From JBMYQA01 sp049600855 (GTDB lineage Bacteria; Bacteroidota; Bacteroidia; Cytophagales; Flammeovirgaceae): a DNA stretch of 5,556 bases. Below, piece after piece: positions 1-5,556 of this stretch. Numbering within the stretch: position 1 is the stretch's first letter; every line of letters starts with the position of its first letter. Position numbers and translations under genes: made by a program. The notes under the pieces were generated by a model, which ran no database searches, was not told the DNA's origin, and saw only the letters and a list, made by a program, of their open reading frames with translations. The stretch is taken from positions 1 to 5,556 of the forward strand of contig JBMYQA010000359.1 of NCBI GenBank assembly GCA_049600855.1, read 5' to 3'.

Positions 1-144
1 ACTTTAAAGCGAATTCTTCTTTTAATATACATAATGTAGCCCGTTTTATTCGAAACAGATTTTAATGAGGTAAGCAAAATAAATACGCATTTTTACTCAC
101 TGGATTAATCTAGGAATAAAAAGTTTGATATACTTATGAAAGCG

Positions 145-735
145 TTATTTTTCGAATAATTTCTTATAAACTGAGGCTCTCGATAATTCAATCACATCGC
201 TTGGTTTCATATTTCCCAGCTCAAGCCCTTCAATGCCTACTCTCACCAAACGCAGTGTAGGAAAGCCCAATTTTGCTGTCATTTTCCGAACTTGCCGATT
301 CTTGCCTTCCGTTAGGATAAGGCTCAACCACGAATCGGGCACTGTTTTACGAAATCGGATGGGCGGTTCGCGAGGTGGCAATTGCGGATCAGCAATCCAC
401 GAAGCCCTTGCAGGTTTTGTACGAAAATCTTTTTTATTGATTCGTATCGTAAACCCTGCTTTAAATTTCGGAATAATGGATGCGTCAGGAGCACCTTCTA
501 CTTGCACGTAATAAGTCCGCTCATGGTTAAACTTCGGACTAAGTAATTTGTGGTTTAACGTAGTATCATTCGTAAGTAATAATAAACCTTCACTGTCCAT
601 ATCTAATCTACCTACTGGATAAACGTCTTTTGGAAATGGATAAAGCTGCCCTAAAGTTGGCCGACCGTGTTCATCCTTGAATTGGGGCAGCATGCCAAAT
701 GGTTTATAAATAATATAATAGTTGAATTCGCTCAT
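145..735 (-). CDS. rluE: RluE-type 23S rRNA pseudouridine synthase (RsuA family, no S4 domain)
   Basis: This 196-residue protein should convert a specific uridine in 23S rRNA to pseudouridine in the cytoplasm; E. coli RluE acts on U2457. Seen directly: the family signature GRLDMDSEGLLLLTND at residues 42-57, with Asp45 in the position of the catalytic aspartate. KPFGML (11-16) and RTYYVQVEG (73-81) are also present, as is the C-terminal LTEGKNRQVRKMTAKLGFPT block (141-160). The stretch PPIRFRKTVPDSWL (124-137) is the feature that points to RluE rather than RluB, RluF or RsuA. There is no N-terminal S4 RNA-binding domain, as in RluE, and the length is close to that enzyme. The start is the ATG at 733-735. 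AGGA lies six bases upstream (742-745, minus strand), the only Shine-Dalgarno-like site seen before a gene here. The gene stands alone and is divergent from the transporter gene. Family assignment is secure; the exact target base is inferred. Confidence 0.93.
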   Translation of the reverse strand: MSEFNYYIIYKPFGMLPQFKDEHGRPTLGQLYPFPKDVYPVGRLDMDSEGLLLLTNDTTLNHKLLSPKFNHERTYYVQVEGAPDASIIPKFKAGFTIRINKKDFRTKPARASWIADPQLPPREPPIRFRKTVPDSWLSLILTEGKNRQVRKMTAKLGFPTLRLVRVGIEGLELGNMKPSDVIELSRASVYKKLFEK

Positions 736-753
736 GAAAATTCCTATATTTAC

Positions 754-788
754 TAAAGCTACAAACAGTTAATCAACTGATTTACAAA
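754..788 (-). promoter_or_regulatory. Weak candidate promoter of the pseudouridine synthase gene
   Basis: On the minus strand, TAGCTTTA (754-761) matches the Bacteroidota -7 consensus TAnnTTTG at five of six defined positions. TTTG (785-788) lies 23 bases upstream, somewhat farther than the usual spacing of about 19-21. The box begins 26 bases from the ATG, which would leave a very short leader. It is a motif match only, and another TTTG directly abuts the box. Confidence 0.22.
766..779. repeat. Short inverted repeat upstream of the pseudouridine synthase gene
   Basis: CAGTT (766-770) and AACTG (775-779) form a perfect five-base inverted repeat around the four-base spacer AATC. It lies just upstream of the candidate -7 box of the minus-strand gene, where an operator could sit. 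A repeat this short can arise by chance in AT-rich DNA. Confidence 0.3.
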
Positions 789-875
789 CTAATATACCTT
801 TTTCATATCAAATAAGTATACTAAAAAATGAAAGATAAATCACACTTCAAGAGAAAGCAAACGGAAGTTATGCAC

Positions 876-912
876 TTTGATTTAGAAAAATGATCATTTC
901 TTGCTAACTTTC
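876..912 (+). promoter_or_regulatory. Candidate promoter of the SulP transporter gene
   Basis: TAACTTTC (905-912) matches the Bacteroidota -7 consensus TAnnTTTG at five of six defined positions. A TTTG (876-879) lies 25 bases upstream, longer than the usual -33 spacing, so the upstream element is doubtful. The implied transcription start, near 919, falls at the in-frame TTG at 918 and leaves about 44 bases of leader before the ATG at 963. That supports the ATG as the true start. Two small palindromes (888-899 and 900-917) overlap this promoter. Confidence 0.33.
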
Positions 913-917
913 GCAAG
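888..917. repeat. Palindrome pair overlapping the transporter promoter
   Basis: AAATGATCATTT (888-899) is a perfect 12-base palindrome. Immediately after it, CTTGC (900-904) and GCAAG (913-917) form an inverted repeat whose eight-base spacer is exactly the candidate -7 box TAACTTTC. The placement suggests operator sites or a small stem at the promoter, but no regulator can be named from the sequence. Confidence 0.4.
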
Positions 918-962
918 TTGTGTTTTTTATTGACAACCAAGCTTATCTATTTTTATTTTAAC

Positions 963-2645
963 ATGGCTACAAGTATAGAAGATGAATTCATTTCGAAAAA
1001 GCCAAACTACGTAAGAAGTCTGCCAAACGATTTACCATCAGGATTAGTAGTTTTTTTAGTCGCACTCCCTTTGTGTTTGGGGATTGCCTTAGCTTCTGGC
1101 GCCCCTCCATTTGCTGGAATCATTTCAGGTGTTATCGGTGGGATTGTCGTAGGTTTTCTTAGCGACTCACCACTTGGCGTAAGTGGCCCTGCTGCGGGTT
1201 TAGCAGTGATTGTAGCCGATGCTGTTCTGGAACTAGGTTTCGAGGTTTTTCTGCTCACTGTTGTGTTAGCTGGTATCATACAATTTGTTCTTGGTTTAAT
1301 TAGGGCAGGAATTATTGGTTATTATTTCCCCTCCTCGGTCATTCAAGGCATGTTGGCTGGTATTGGACTCATCCTAATTCTTAAGCAAATTCCGCATGCA
1401 CTTGGTAGAGATACTGACTTCGAAGGAGATTTTAATTTCCTTCAGCAAGGTGATGAAAACACCTTTACAGCGATTCTTCATGCCTTTGAAAATTACAACG
1501 AAGGTGCCGTAATTATTACCATCATCTCTTTCATTGTACTCTTTACATGGGATGGCATTATTGTGAAGCGCGTCCCCTTTCTCAAAATTGTTCCAGGCGC
1601 GTTACTTGTGGTCATTGTTGGAGCCTTTACAAATTACCTTTTCTGGACACAACCCGCACTTACCGAATACGCCTTACAAAATACCAGTATAGATAATCAA
1701 GGAAATGATCACTTGGTGAATATTCCAGTATCTACGAGTTTTGATCATTTTTTGAGCTTTTTCACCTTCCCAGACTTTTCAGGACTGACAGATATTGACG
1801 TTTGGTTCACAGGCATTACGATTGCAATTATAGCCAGTCTCGAAACTTTGCTTTGTGTAGAAGCTACGGATAAATTAGACCCATTAAAGCGAGTAACACC
1901 TACCAATAGGGAATTGCGTGCCCAAGGCATTGGGAACTTTATTTCTGGAATGATTGGTGGCTTGCCCGTTACTCAGGTTATTGTGCGTAGTTCGGCAAAT
2001 ATTAGCGCAGGGGGTAAAACCAAAGTATCGGCTATATTTCATGGCGTTTTATTACTATTATGCGTTTATTTCATCTCCGATTACCTCAACTTTATTCCGC
2101 TAGCGAGCCTAGCTGTTATTCTCCTTTTCGTCGGTTATAAGCTTGCGCGCATCTCATTATTTGTTAATATGTACAAAAAGGGCTGGACGCAGTTCATCCC
2201 TTTTGTGGTCACCATTGTTGCCATTGTATTTACTGATTTATTAACAGGAATCTCGATAGGCATGGGGGTTGCCATCTTCTACATCCTCCAATCCAATTAC
2301 CGCACGCCTTTCTATTTTCAGAAAGAAGAGCATCATGAAGGAGACAACCTTACTATTAAACTCTCTGAAGAAGTTTCCTTCCTCAATAAAGCCAGTATCA
2401 TGATTATGTTGGAAGAAGTTCCTAAGAATTCTACCATTACCTTAGATGGAAGCAATTCTAATATGATTGATTTGGATGTCATTGAAATCATCGAAAATTT
2501 CATTACTCATGCCCCACTAAAAAACATTACCGTTAATGTGGTCAATATCCCCGGCATACAGCAGGCGGAAATTGAACGAAGAGCCCGTTACGATTCAGAA
2601 CTGGATATTGATACAGGTGCATTTAGAGATAATTCAGGGAATTAA
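963..2645 (+). CDS. SulP-family inorganic anion transporter with C-terminal STAS-like domain
   Basis: This is a 560-residue inner-membrane carrier of the SulP (SLC26-related) family; members move sulfate, bicarbonate or other anions. Seen directly: the entry motif DLPSGLVVFLVALPLCLGIA (23-42), VSGPAAGL (73-80) in the region that lines the substrate site in the family, SLETLLCVEATDKLDP (292-307), and LPVTQVIVRSSANISAGGKT (334-353). About a dozen or more hydrophobic segments run from about 26 to 442. Hydrophilic loops lie near 143-180 and 228-280. Residues about 462-530 form a compact STAS-like cytoplasmic tail containing LDGSNSNMID (494-503). I start at the ATG at 963. An in-frame TTG at 918 would add 15 residues, but these do not resemble the conserved N-terminus and lie at the predicted transcription start. 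No Shine-Dalgarno sequence is visible. The gene is followed by its own terminator. Bicarbonate is a reasonable guess at substrate, but sulfate cannot be excluded and no carbonic anhydrase gene is adjacent in the window. Confidence 0.92.
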   Translation: MATSIEDEFISKKPNYVRSLPNDLPSGLVVFLVALPLCLGIALASGAPPFAGIISGVIGGIVVGFLSDSPLGVSGPAAGLAVIVADAVLELGFEVFLLTVVLAGIIQFVLGLIRAGIIGYYFPSSVIQGMLAGIGLILILKQIPHALGRDTDFEGDFNFLQQGDENTFTAILHAFENYNEGAVIITIISFIVLFTWDGIIVKRVPFLKIVPGALLVVIVGAFTNYLFWTQPALTEYALQNTSIDNQGNDHLVNIPVSTSFDHFLSFFTFPDFSGLTDIDVWFTGITIAIIASLETLLCVEATDKLDPLKRVTPTNRELRAQGIGNFISGMIGGLPVTQVIVRSSANISAGGKTKVSAIFHGVLLLLCVYFISDYLNFIPLASLAVILLFVGYKLARISLFVNMYKKGWTQFIPFVVTIVAIVFTDLLTGISIGMGVAIFYILQSNYRTPFYFQKEEHHEGDNLTIKLSEEVSFLNKASIMIMLEEVPKNSTITLDGSNSNMIDLDVIEIIENFITHAPLKNITVNVVNIPGIQQAEIERRARYDSELDIDTGAFRDNSGN

Positions 2646-2670
2646 TTTTTGCTACAGTTAACCGCATGTA

Positions 2671-2706
2671 AAAAGGCTTGAAGATCACAAAATCTTTGAG
2701 CCTTTT
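2671..2706 (+). terminator. Hairpin terminator after the transporter gene
   Basis: AAAAGGCTTGAAGAT (2671-2685) pairs with ATCTTTGAGCCTTTT (2692-2706) around the six-base loop CACAAA. The stem is 15 pairs, including two G-T wobbles at its centre. The A-run before and T-run after are part of the stem, so it could work in both directions. It begins 25 bases after the transporter stop codon. Confidence 0.8.
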
Positions 2707-2810
2707 CGCTTTACTAAAAATGAAAACACCGGCATAAGCATCTGTTCAAAAAGATTACGGTATTTAATGCTGTAATTATGATTAGGTACTTAAAAGAGCC
2801 TTAAAGCTTG

Positions 2811-2841
2811 TTGACGATTATGGCAATTCTTTCTAAATTGC
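2811..2841 (+). promoter_or_regulatory. Candidate promoter of the phospho-sugar mutase gene
   Basis: TTG (2811-2813) is followed after 20 bases by TAAATTGC (2834-2841), which resembles the Bacteroidota -33/-7 pair (TTTG, then TAnnTTTG) with correct spacing but an imperfect -7 box (four of six defined positions). It starts 48 bases before the ATG, close to the distance seen for the neighbouring plus-strand genes. A terminator lies upstream, so a promoter is needed in this gap. Confidence 0.38.
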
Positions 2842-2860
2842 CTCAGTCAATCTTTAATCA

Positions 2861-2877
2861 ATTTTGAAACTGAAAAT
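2861..2877 (+). promoter_or_regulatory. A-rich leader motif shared with the lipoprotein gene
   Basis: ATTTTGAAACTGAAAAT ends four bases before the mutase ATG. The same 17 bases, with one change (G to A at the sixth position), sit just before the lipoprotein ATG at 5060-5076. No Shine-Dalgarno sequence is present at either start, so an A/T-rich, weakly structured leader may serve translation initiation, as is common in Bacteroidota. Confidence 0.4.
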
Positions 2878-2881
2878 TACT

Positions 2882-4609
2882 ATGGAAGCAGCAATTCAAG
2901 AAAAGGTAGATTTGTGGTTGAATGGAAGTTATGACGATGAAACTAAAGCCGAAATCAGAAGGTTGATGGATCATGATGAAGAAGCGCTAATAGACAGTTT
3001 CTACAAAGATTTAGAATTTGGAACAGGCGGATTGCGGGGCATCATGGGAGTGGGTTCTAACAAAATGAATCGCTATACCGTAGGCTCTGCGACACAAGGA
3101 TTAGCCAATTACCTCATCCAAACCTATCCTGAAGAGCAGATAAAGGTGGCTATCGCTCATGACAGCCGAAACCGTAGCGATTACTTTGCCGAAGTAAGTG
3201 CGAAAGTATTCGCAGCAAATGGCATTAAAGTGTATATGTTTGATGAATTACGCCCCACTCCTGAGCTCTCCTTTGCCATTCGCCATTTAGATTGCCACAG
3301 CGGTATCGTCATCACCGCTTCACACAATCCCAAAGAATATAATGGATACAAGGCTTACTGGAATGACGGCGGTCAAGTGATTCCCCCTCACGATGTCAAT
3401 ATCATTGCAGAAGTAAAACGCATTAATTCCATTGATGAAGTGAAGTTTGAAGGCAATGAAGAATTGATTGAAAAAATTGGAGATGAAGTCGATCAAGCCT
3501 ATTTAGCGGTACTGAAAAAGCTTTCCGTTTCGCCAGAAGCCATTGCAGCTCAACACGATTTAAAAATTTTATACACTTCTATTCATGGTACTGGAATTAC
3601 CTTAGTACCTGAAGTGTTAAAAAAGTTTGGTTTTACCAATATCAACATTGTTGAAGAGCAAGCCGAACCGAATGGCAACTTTCCCACAGTGGTCTATCCA
3701 AACCCTGAAGAAGAAGAAGCCTTATCCATTGCCTTAAAAAAAGCCAAAGAAATTGATGCAGACATCTTATTGGGCACTGATCCTGATTCAGATCGTGTAG
3801 GCATTGCCATTAAAGATATGAATGGCGAATGGGTATTGCTTAACGGAAATCAAACGGCTACCTTATTATTTAATTATGTCCTTCAGGCACGAAAAGAAAA
3901 GGGTTTAAATCAGCCTAACGACTTTGTGGCCAAAACGGTGGTTACTTCTGACATCATCATGCACCTTGCTGCCGCTAATGATGCCGCTTGTTTTGAAACA
4001 CTTACCGGGTTTAAATACATTGCCGAACTCATTCGAGAAAAGGAAGGAGAAATGAACTTTATTGTAGGGGGTGAAGAGAGTTATGGCTACTTAATTGGTG
4101 ATGATGTGCGCGACAAAGATGCGATTGCTTCTGTGGCACTCATTTGTGAAATGGCAGCTTATGCCAAACACAAAGGGCAATCACTTCATGACATGCTCGT
4201 TGACTTATACATTCAGTATGGTTATTACAAAGAAAAGTTGATTTCCATTAAGCGTGAAGGCCGAAAAGGTGCAGAAGAAATTCAGGAAATGATGGCAAAT
4301 TTGCGGGCCAATCCTCCCAAAACACTCAATGGTTCTGAGGTCGTAGAAATGCGAGACATTAAAGCAGGCAAAACGACGAATCTAAAAACTGGAGAAACCC
4401 AAGCCATTCACCTTCCTTCATCGAATGTGCTCCAGTTTATTACCGCTGAAGGGAGTAAAATTTCTGCGCGACCATCTGGTACGGAACCCAAAATTAAATT
4501 TTACTTCAGTGTAAAAGGCAAACTGGAAAAGGCTGCTGATTTTGAAAAAGTAGGCAACGAGCTCGATCAGTTTATTGACGGGATCATTAAAGATTTGAAT
4601 TTGGCATAA
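2882..4609 (+). CDS. Phospho-sugar mutase (phosphoglucomutase/phosphomannomutase, PgcA/PGM2 type)
   Basis: This 575-residue cytosolic enzyme of the alpha-D-phosphohexomutase superfamily probably interconverts glucose 1-phosphate and glucose 6-phosphate; related enzymes also act on mannose or pentose phosphates. All four signature sites are visible. The catalytic loop TASHNP (145-150) has Ser147 as the phosphorylated serine. The metal-binding loop is GTDPDSDRVG (298-307), with Asp300, Asp302 and Asp304. The sugar-binding loop is GGEESYGY (396-403), and the phosphate-binding loop is SARPSGTEPKIK (528-539). FGTGGLRG (46-53) and TGFKYI (375-380) place it with the longer PgcA/PGM2 group, and its length agrees. 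The start is the ATG at 2882. An in-frame TTG at 2864 would add six residues that lie within the shared leader motif. The gene appears monocistronic, with terminators on both sides. No key residue is missing. Fold and chemistry are secure; the preferred sugar is inferred. Confidence 0.95.
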   Translation: MEAAIQEKVDLWLNGSYDDETKAEIRRLMDHDEEALIDSFYKDLEFGTGGLRGIMGVGSNKMNRYTVGSATQGLANYLIQTYPEEQIKVAIAHDSRNRSDYFAEVSAKVFAANGIKVYMFDELRPTPELSFAIRHLDCHSGIVITASHNPKEYNGYKAYWNDGGQVIPPHDVNIIAEVKRINSIDEVKFEGNEELIEKIGDEVDQAYLAVLKKLSVSPEAIAAQHDLKILYTSIHGTGITLVPEVLKKFGFTNINIVEEQAEPNGNFPTVVYPNPEEEEALSIALKKAKEIDADILLGTDPDSDRVGIAIKDMNGEWVLLNGNQTATLLFNYVLQARKEKGLNQPNDFVAKTVVTSDIIMHLAAANDAACFETLTGFKYIAELIREKEGEMNFIVGGEESYGYLIGDDVRDKDAIASVALICEMAAYAKHKGQSLHDMLVDLYIQYGYYKEKLISIKREGRKGAEEIQEMMANLRANPPKTLNGSEVVEMRDIKAGKTTNLKTGETQAIHLPSSNVLQFITAEGSKISARPSGTEPKIKFYFSVKGKLEKAADFEKVGNELDQFIDGIIKDLNLA

Positions 4610-4635
4610 TCACCGATTGAAATTAAAAATAATCT

Positions 4636-4675
4636 TAGAGGGCTTGTTTCATTCCGAAGCAAGCCCTCTATTTTT
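4636..4675 (+). terminator. Strong intrinsic terminator after the mutase gene
   Basis: TAGAGGGCTTG (4636-4646) pairs perfectly with CAAGCCCTCTA (4660-4670). The stem continues inward by one G-T wobble and three further pairs (TTTC with GAAG), closing on the five-base loop ATTCC. A run of five T follows (4671-4675). It begins 26 bases after the mutase stop codon. Confidence 0.92.
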
Positions 4676-5028
4676 ATGCTTCACACGTACATTTGTCCGT
4701 TCATCCAACACACCAGCTATGAAAATAAACCATTCGTGATAAACACTATTGTTGTGAGTTTTTGCCTCATTTTTGCCAACATTCATACGATCGTCAATTC
4801 ATCACTGACAAAAAAATAAGTCCTACTTTGAGAATAAGTAGCATGAAGTGCTATAAAAATTAGGGTACTTACTGCCAATTTAGCTTCGTTAGGTGTTGAT
4901 TTAGAGTTAGGAAAGTTCTAATTTTCCAATTTGCAATGCAGCATGTTCATGTATGATAAAGCAGTGCAAACTTTACTTACGAACGATTCACAAATTTTAA
5001 TCAAAGAGAAATTTTAACCTTTTTTGAG
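4676..5028. other. Non-coding stretch with no convincing gene
   Basis: About 350 AT-rich bases lie between the mutase terminator and the lipoprotein promoter region, and both strands lack a credible reading frame. The longest frame I noted starting with ATG is 24 codons (4943-5017). Small structures seen: a direct repeat of TTTTTGCC at 4759-4766 and 4770-4777 (11-base period), the palindrome ACGATCGT (4787-4794), an inverted repeat TAGCA/TGCTA (4839-4853), and a seven-pair hairpin at 4910-4927. None is followed by a T-run that would mark the end of a small RNA. It may simply be spacer DNA or an upstream regulatory region. Confidence 0.6.
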
Positions 5029-5045
5029 TAACTTCGGAACTTCCG
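5029..5045 (+). promoter_or_regulatory. Candidate -7 box with adjoining palindrome before the lipoprotein gene
   Basis: TAACTTCG (5029-5036) matches TAnnTTTG at five of six defined positions and begins 50 bases before the ATG, similar to the other plus-strand genes. No clear -33 TTTG is seen at the expected distance. The odd palindrome CGGAA-C-TTCCG (5035-5045) overlaps the end of the box and the predicted transcription start, a position suited to a repressor site. No regulator can be named. Confidence 0.33.
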
Positions 5046-5059
5046 TTGCAAATGGTTTA

Positions 5060-5076
5060 ATTTTAAAACTGAAAAT
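5060..5076 (+). promoter_or_regulatory. A-rich leader motif before the lipoprotein gene
   Basis: ATTTTAAAACTGAAAAT ends two bases before the ATG at 5079 and matches the mutase leader at 16 of 17 positions. It takes the place of a Shine-Dalgarno sequence, which is absent. Confidence 0.4.
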
Positions 5077-5078
5077 CG

Positions 5079-5556
5079 ATGAAAAAGCAATTTCTAAATA
5101 CCTTGTTGATTGCTCTTGTTGGGGTAGTACTTGTAGCCTGTGGTGGTAACGAAAATCAGAATACAAACACGGATACAACAACTGTTGAAACGAATAGCAC
5201 TAAAAGTAAAGCTGATACGCGTAAAGTTGTAAAAGCATATTTGGAATTAAAAGATGCATTAGTGGCTTCAGATGTGAACCAAGCTAGAATTTCAGCAAAA
5301 AAGCTCTCAGGCAAAGCCTTTGGGGATGTGAGAAGCATGTCAGAATCTTTATATGCTACTGATGACCTGAAAGAACAACGTGATTTATTTAACAAAATCT
5401 CTATTGCTGTTTATGATGATTTGAAAGCAACTAATAGTACTCCAATAACGTTATACAAGCAATTCTGTCCAATGGCATTTGATAATAAAGGTGCTTTTTG
5501 GTTAAGTGAAGAAGAGGTAATTAAAAACCCGTACTTTGGTGATGAAATGATGAATT
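5079..5556 (+). CDS. DUF3347-domain lipoprotein, 3' end outside the window
   Basis: The first 159 residues of a secreted lipoprotein are present, and the frame is still open at the window edge. Seen directly: Lys2-Lys3, a hydrophobic segment (about 9-20), and the lipobox LVAC with Cys21 as the predicted lipidation site, giving a signal peptidase II signal. A Thr/Asn-rich linker runs from about 24 to 45. The DUF3347 domain begins near residue 50: a helical part (VVKAYLELKDALVASD, 50-65) leads to the conserved end, with FCPMAF (129-134), GAFWLS (138-143) and NPYFGDEMM (150-158). In this family the next conserved residue after that block is normally a cysteine followed by glycine. The last base seen, T, is compatible with a Cys codon. 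The protein should be anchored in the periplasm or outer membrane. DUF3347 proteins are often found with copper or other metal efflux genes in Bacteroidota, but metal binding here is an inference from the Cys-Pro-Met motif and the family. The start is the ATG at 5079, which fits the signal peptide. Confidence 0.9.
   Translation, partial: MKKQFLNTLLIALVGVVLVACGGNENQNTNTDTTTVETNSTKSKADTRKVVKAYLELKDALVASDVNQARISAKKLSGKAFGDVRSMSESLYATDDLKEQRDLFNKISIAVYDDLKATNSTPITLYKQFCPMAFDNKGAFWLSEEEVIKNPYFGDEMMN

Noticed and set aside
65..103. Imperfect inverted repeat (TGAGGTAA with TTACTCA) downstream of the pseudouridine synthase
   Set aside because: The stem is short, bulged and AT-rich with a long loop, and no T-run follows on the minus strand, so I do not call it a terminator. 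The rest of 1-144 shows no open frame or motif.
233..511. Plus-strand open frame of 92 codons opposite the pseudouridine synthase
   Set aside because: It lies wholly antisense to a clearly conserved gene and shows no recognisable domain.
918..962. TTG at 918 as an upstream start for the transporter
   Set aside because: The 15 added residues are not typical of the family, and the codon coincides with the predicted transcription start. The ATG at 963 gives the expected N-terminus.
1007..1279. Minus-strand open frame of 90 codons inside the transporter gene
   Set aside because: It is a low-complexity Thr/Pro/Ala-rich antisense product of the transmembrane coding sequence, not a plausible gene. 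The same applies to the shorter frame at 1745-1930.
2864..2881. TTG at 2864 as an upstream start for the mutase
   Set aside because: It adds only six residues, and its bases belong to the leader motif shared with another gene. The ATG at 2882 fits the family better.
4910..4927. Seven-pair hairpin GGAAAGT/ATTTTCC
   Set aside because: It is weak, includes a G-T pair, and has no T-run or neighbouring gene end, so there is no support for a terminator or a defined RNA.
4943..5017. Plus-strand frame of 24 codons in the non-coding stretch
   Set aside because: It has no ribosome-binding context, promoter or recognisable peptide feature, and such a length is expected by chance.
5156..5395. Minus-strand open frame of 79 codons inside the lipoprotein gene
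   Set aside because: It is antisense to the DUF3347 protein, whose lipobox and conserved motifs show that the plus strand is the coding one.
1..5556. Mobile element, phage, CRISPR, toxin-antitoxin or defence system
   Set aside because: No transposase, integrase, terminal repeats, spaced direct-repeat array or paired small genes were seen. All recognised genes are housekeeping, transport or envelope types.

Overview
The window looks like an ordinary chromosomal segment from a member of the Bacteroidota (Flavobacteriia or Cytophagia type). This is an inference from several things. Coding DNA is AT-rich, and three of the four genes lack a Shine-Dalgarno sequence and have A/T-rich leaders. Sequences resembling the Bacteroidota -7 box (TAnnTTTG) lie at consistent distances upstream of the starts. 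The window also holds a DUF3347 lipoprotein, a family typical of this phylum. No phage, transposon, CRISPR, tRNA or rRNA signal was seen.

Layout: positions 1-144 hold nothing I can call. A minus-strand gene (145-735) encodes a short RluE-type 23S rRNA pseudouridine synthase. It is divergent from a plus-strand SulP-family anion transporter (963-2645), and the 227-base gap between them carries promoter-like boxes and small palindromes. A hairpin terminator (2671-2706) closes the transporter gene. Next comes a phospho-sugar mutase of the PgcA/PGM2 type (2882-4609), closed by a strong hairpin terminator (4636-4675). About 400 bases without a convincing gene follow. The window ends inside a plus-strand lipoprotein gene with a DUF3347 domain (5079 to beyond 5556).

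The genes appear to be separate transcription units: each of the two complete plus-strand genes has its own terminator, and each gene has a plausible start region. They share no obvious pathway (rRNA modification, anion uptake, sugar-phosphate interconversion, probable envelope or metal-related lipoprotein). I found no convincing undescribed system. The items most worth a second look are the truncated DUF3347 lipoprotein, the palindromes placed on the transporter and lipoprotein promoters, a 17-base leader motif shared by two genes, and the altered STAS motif in the transporter.
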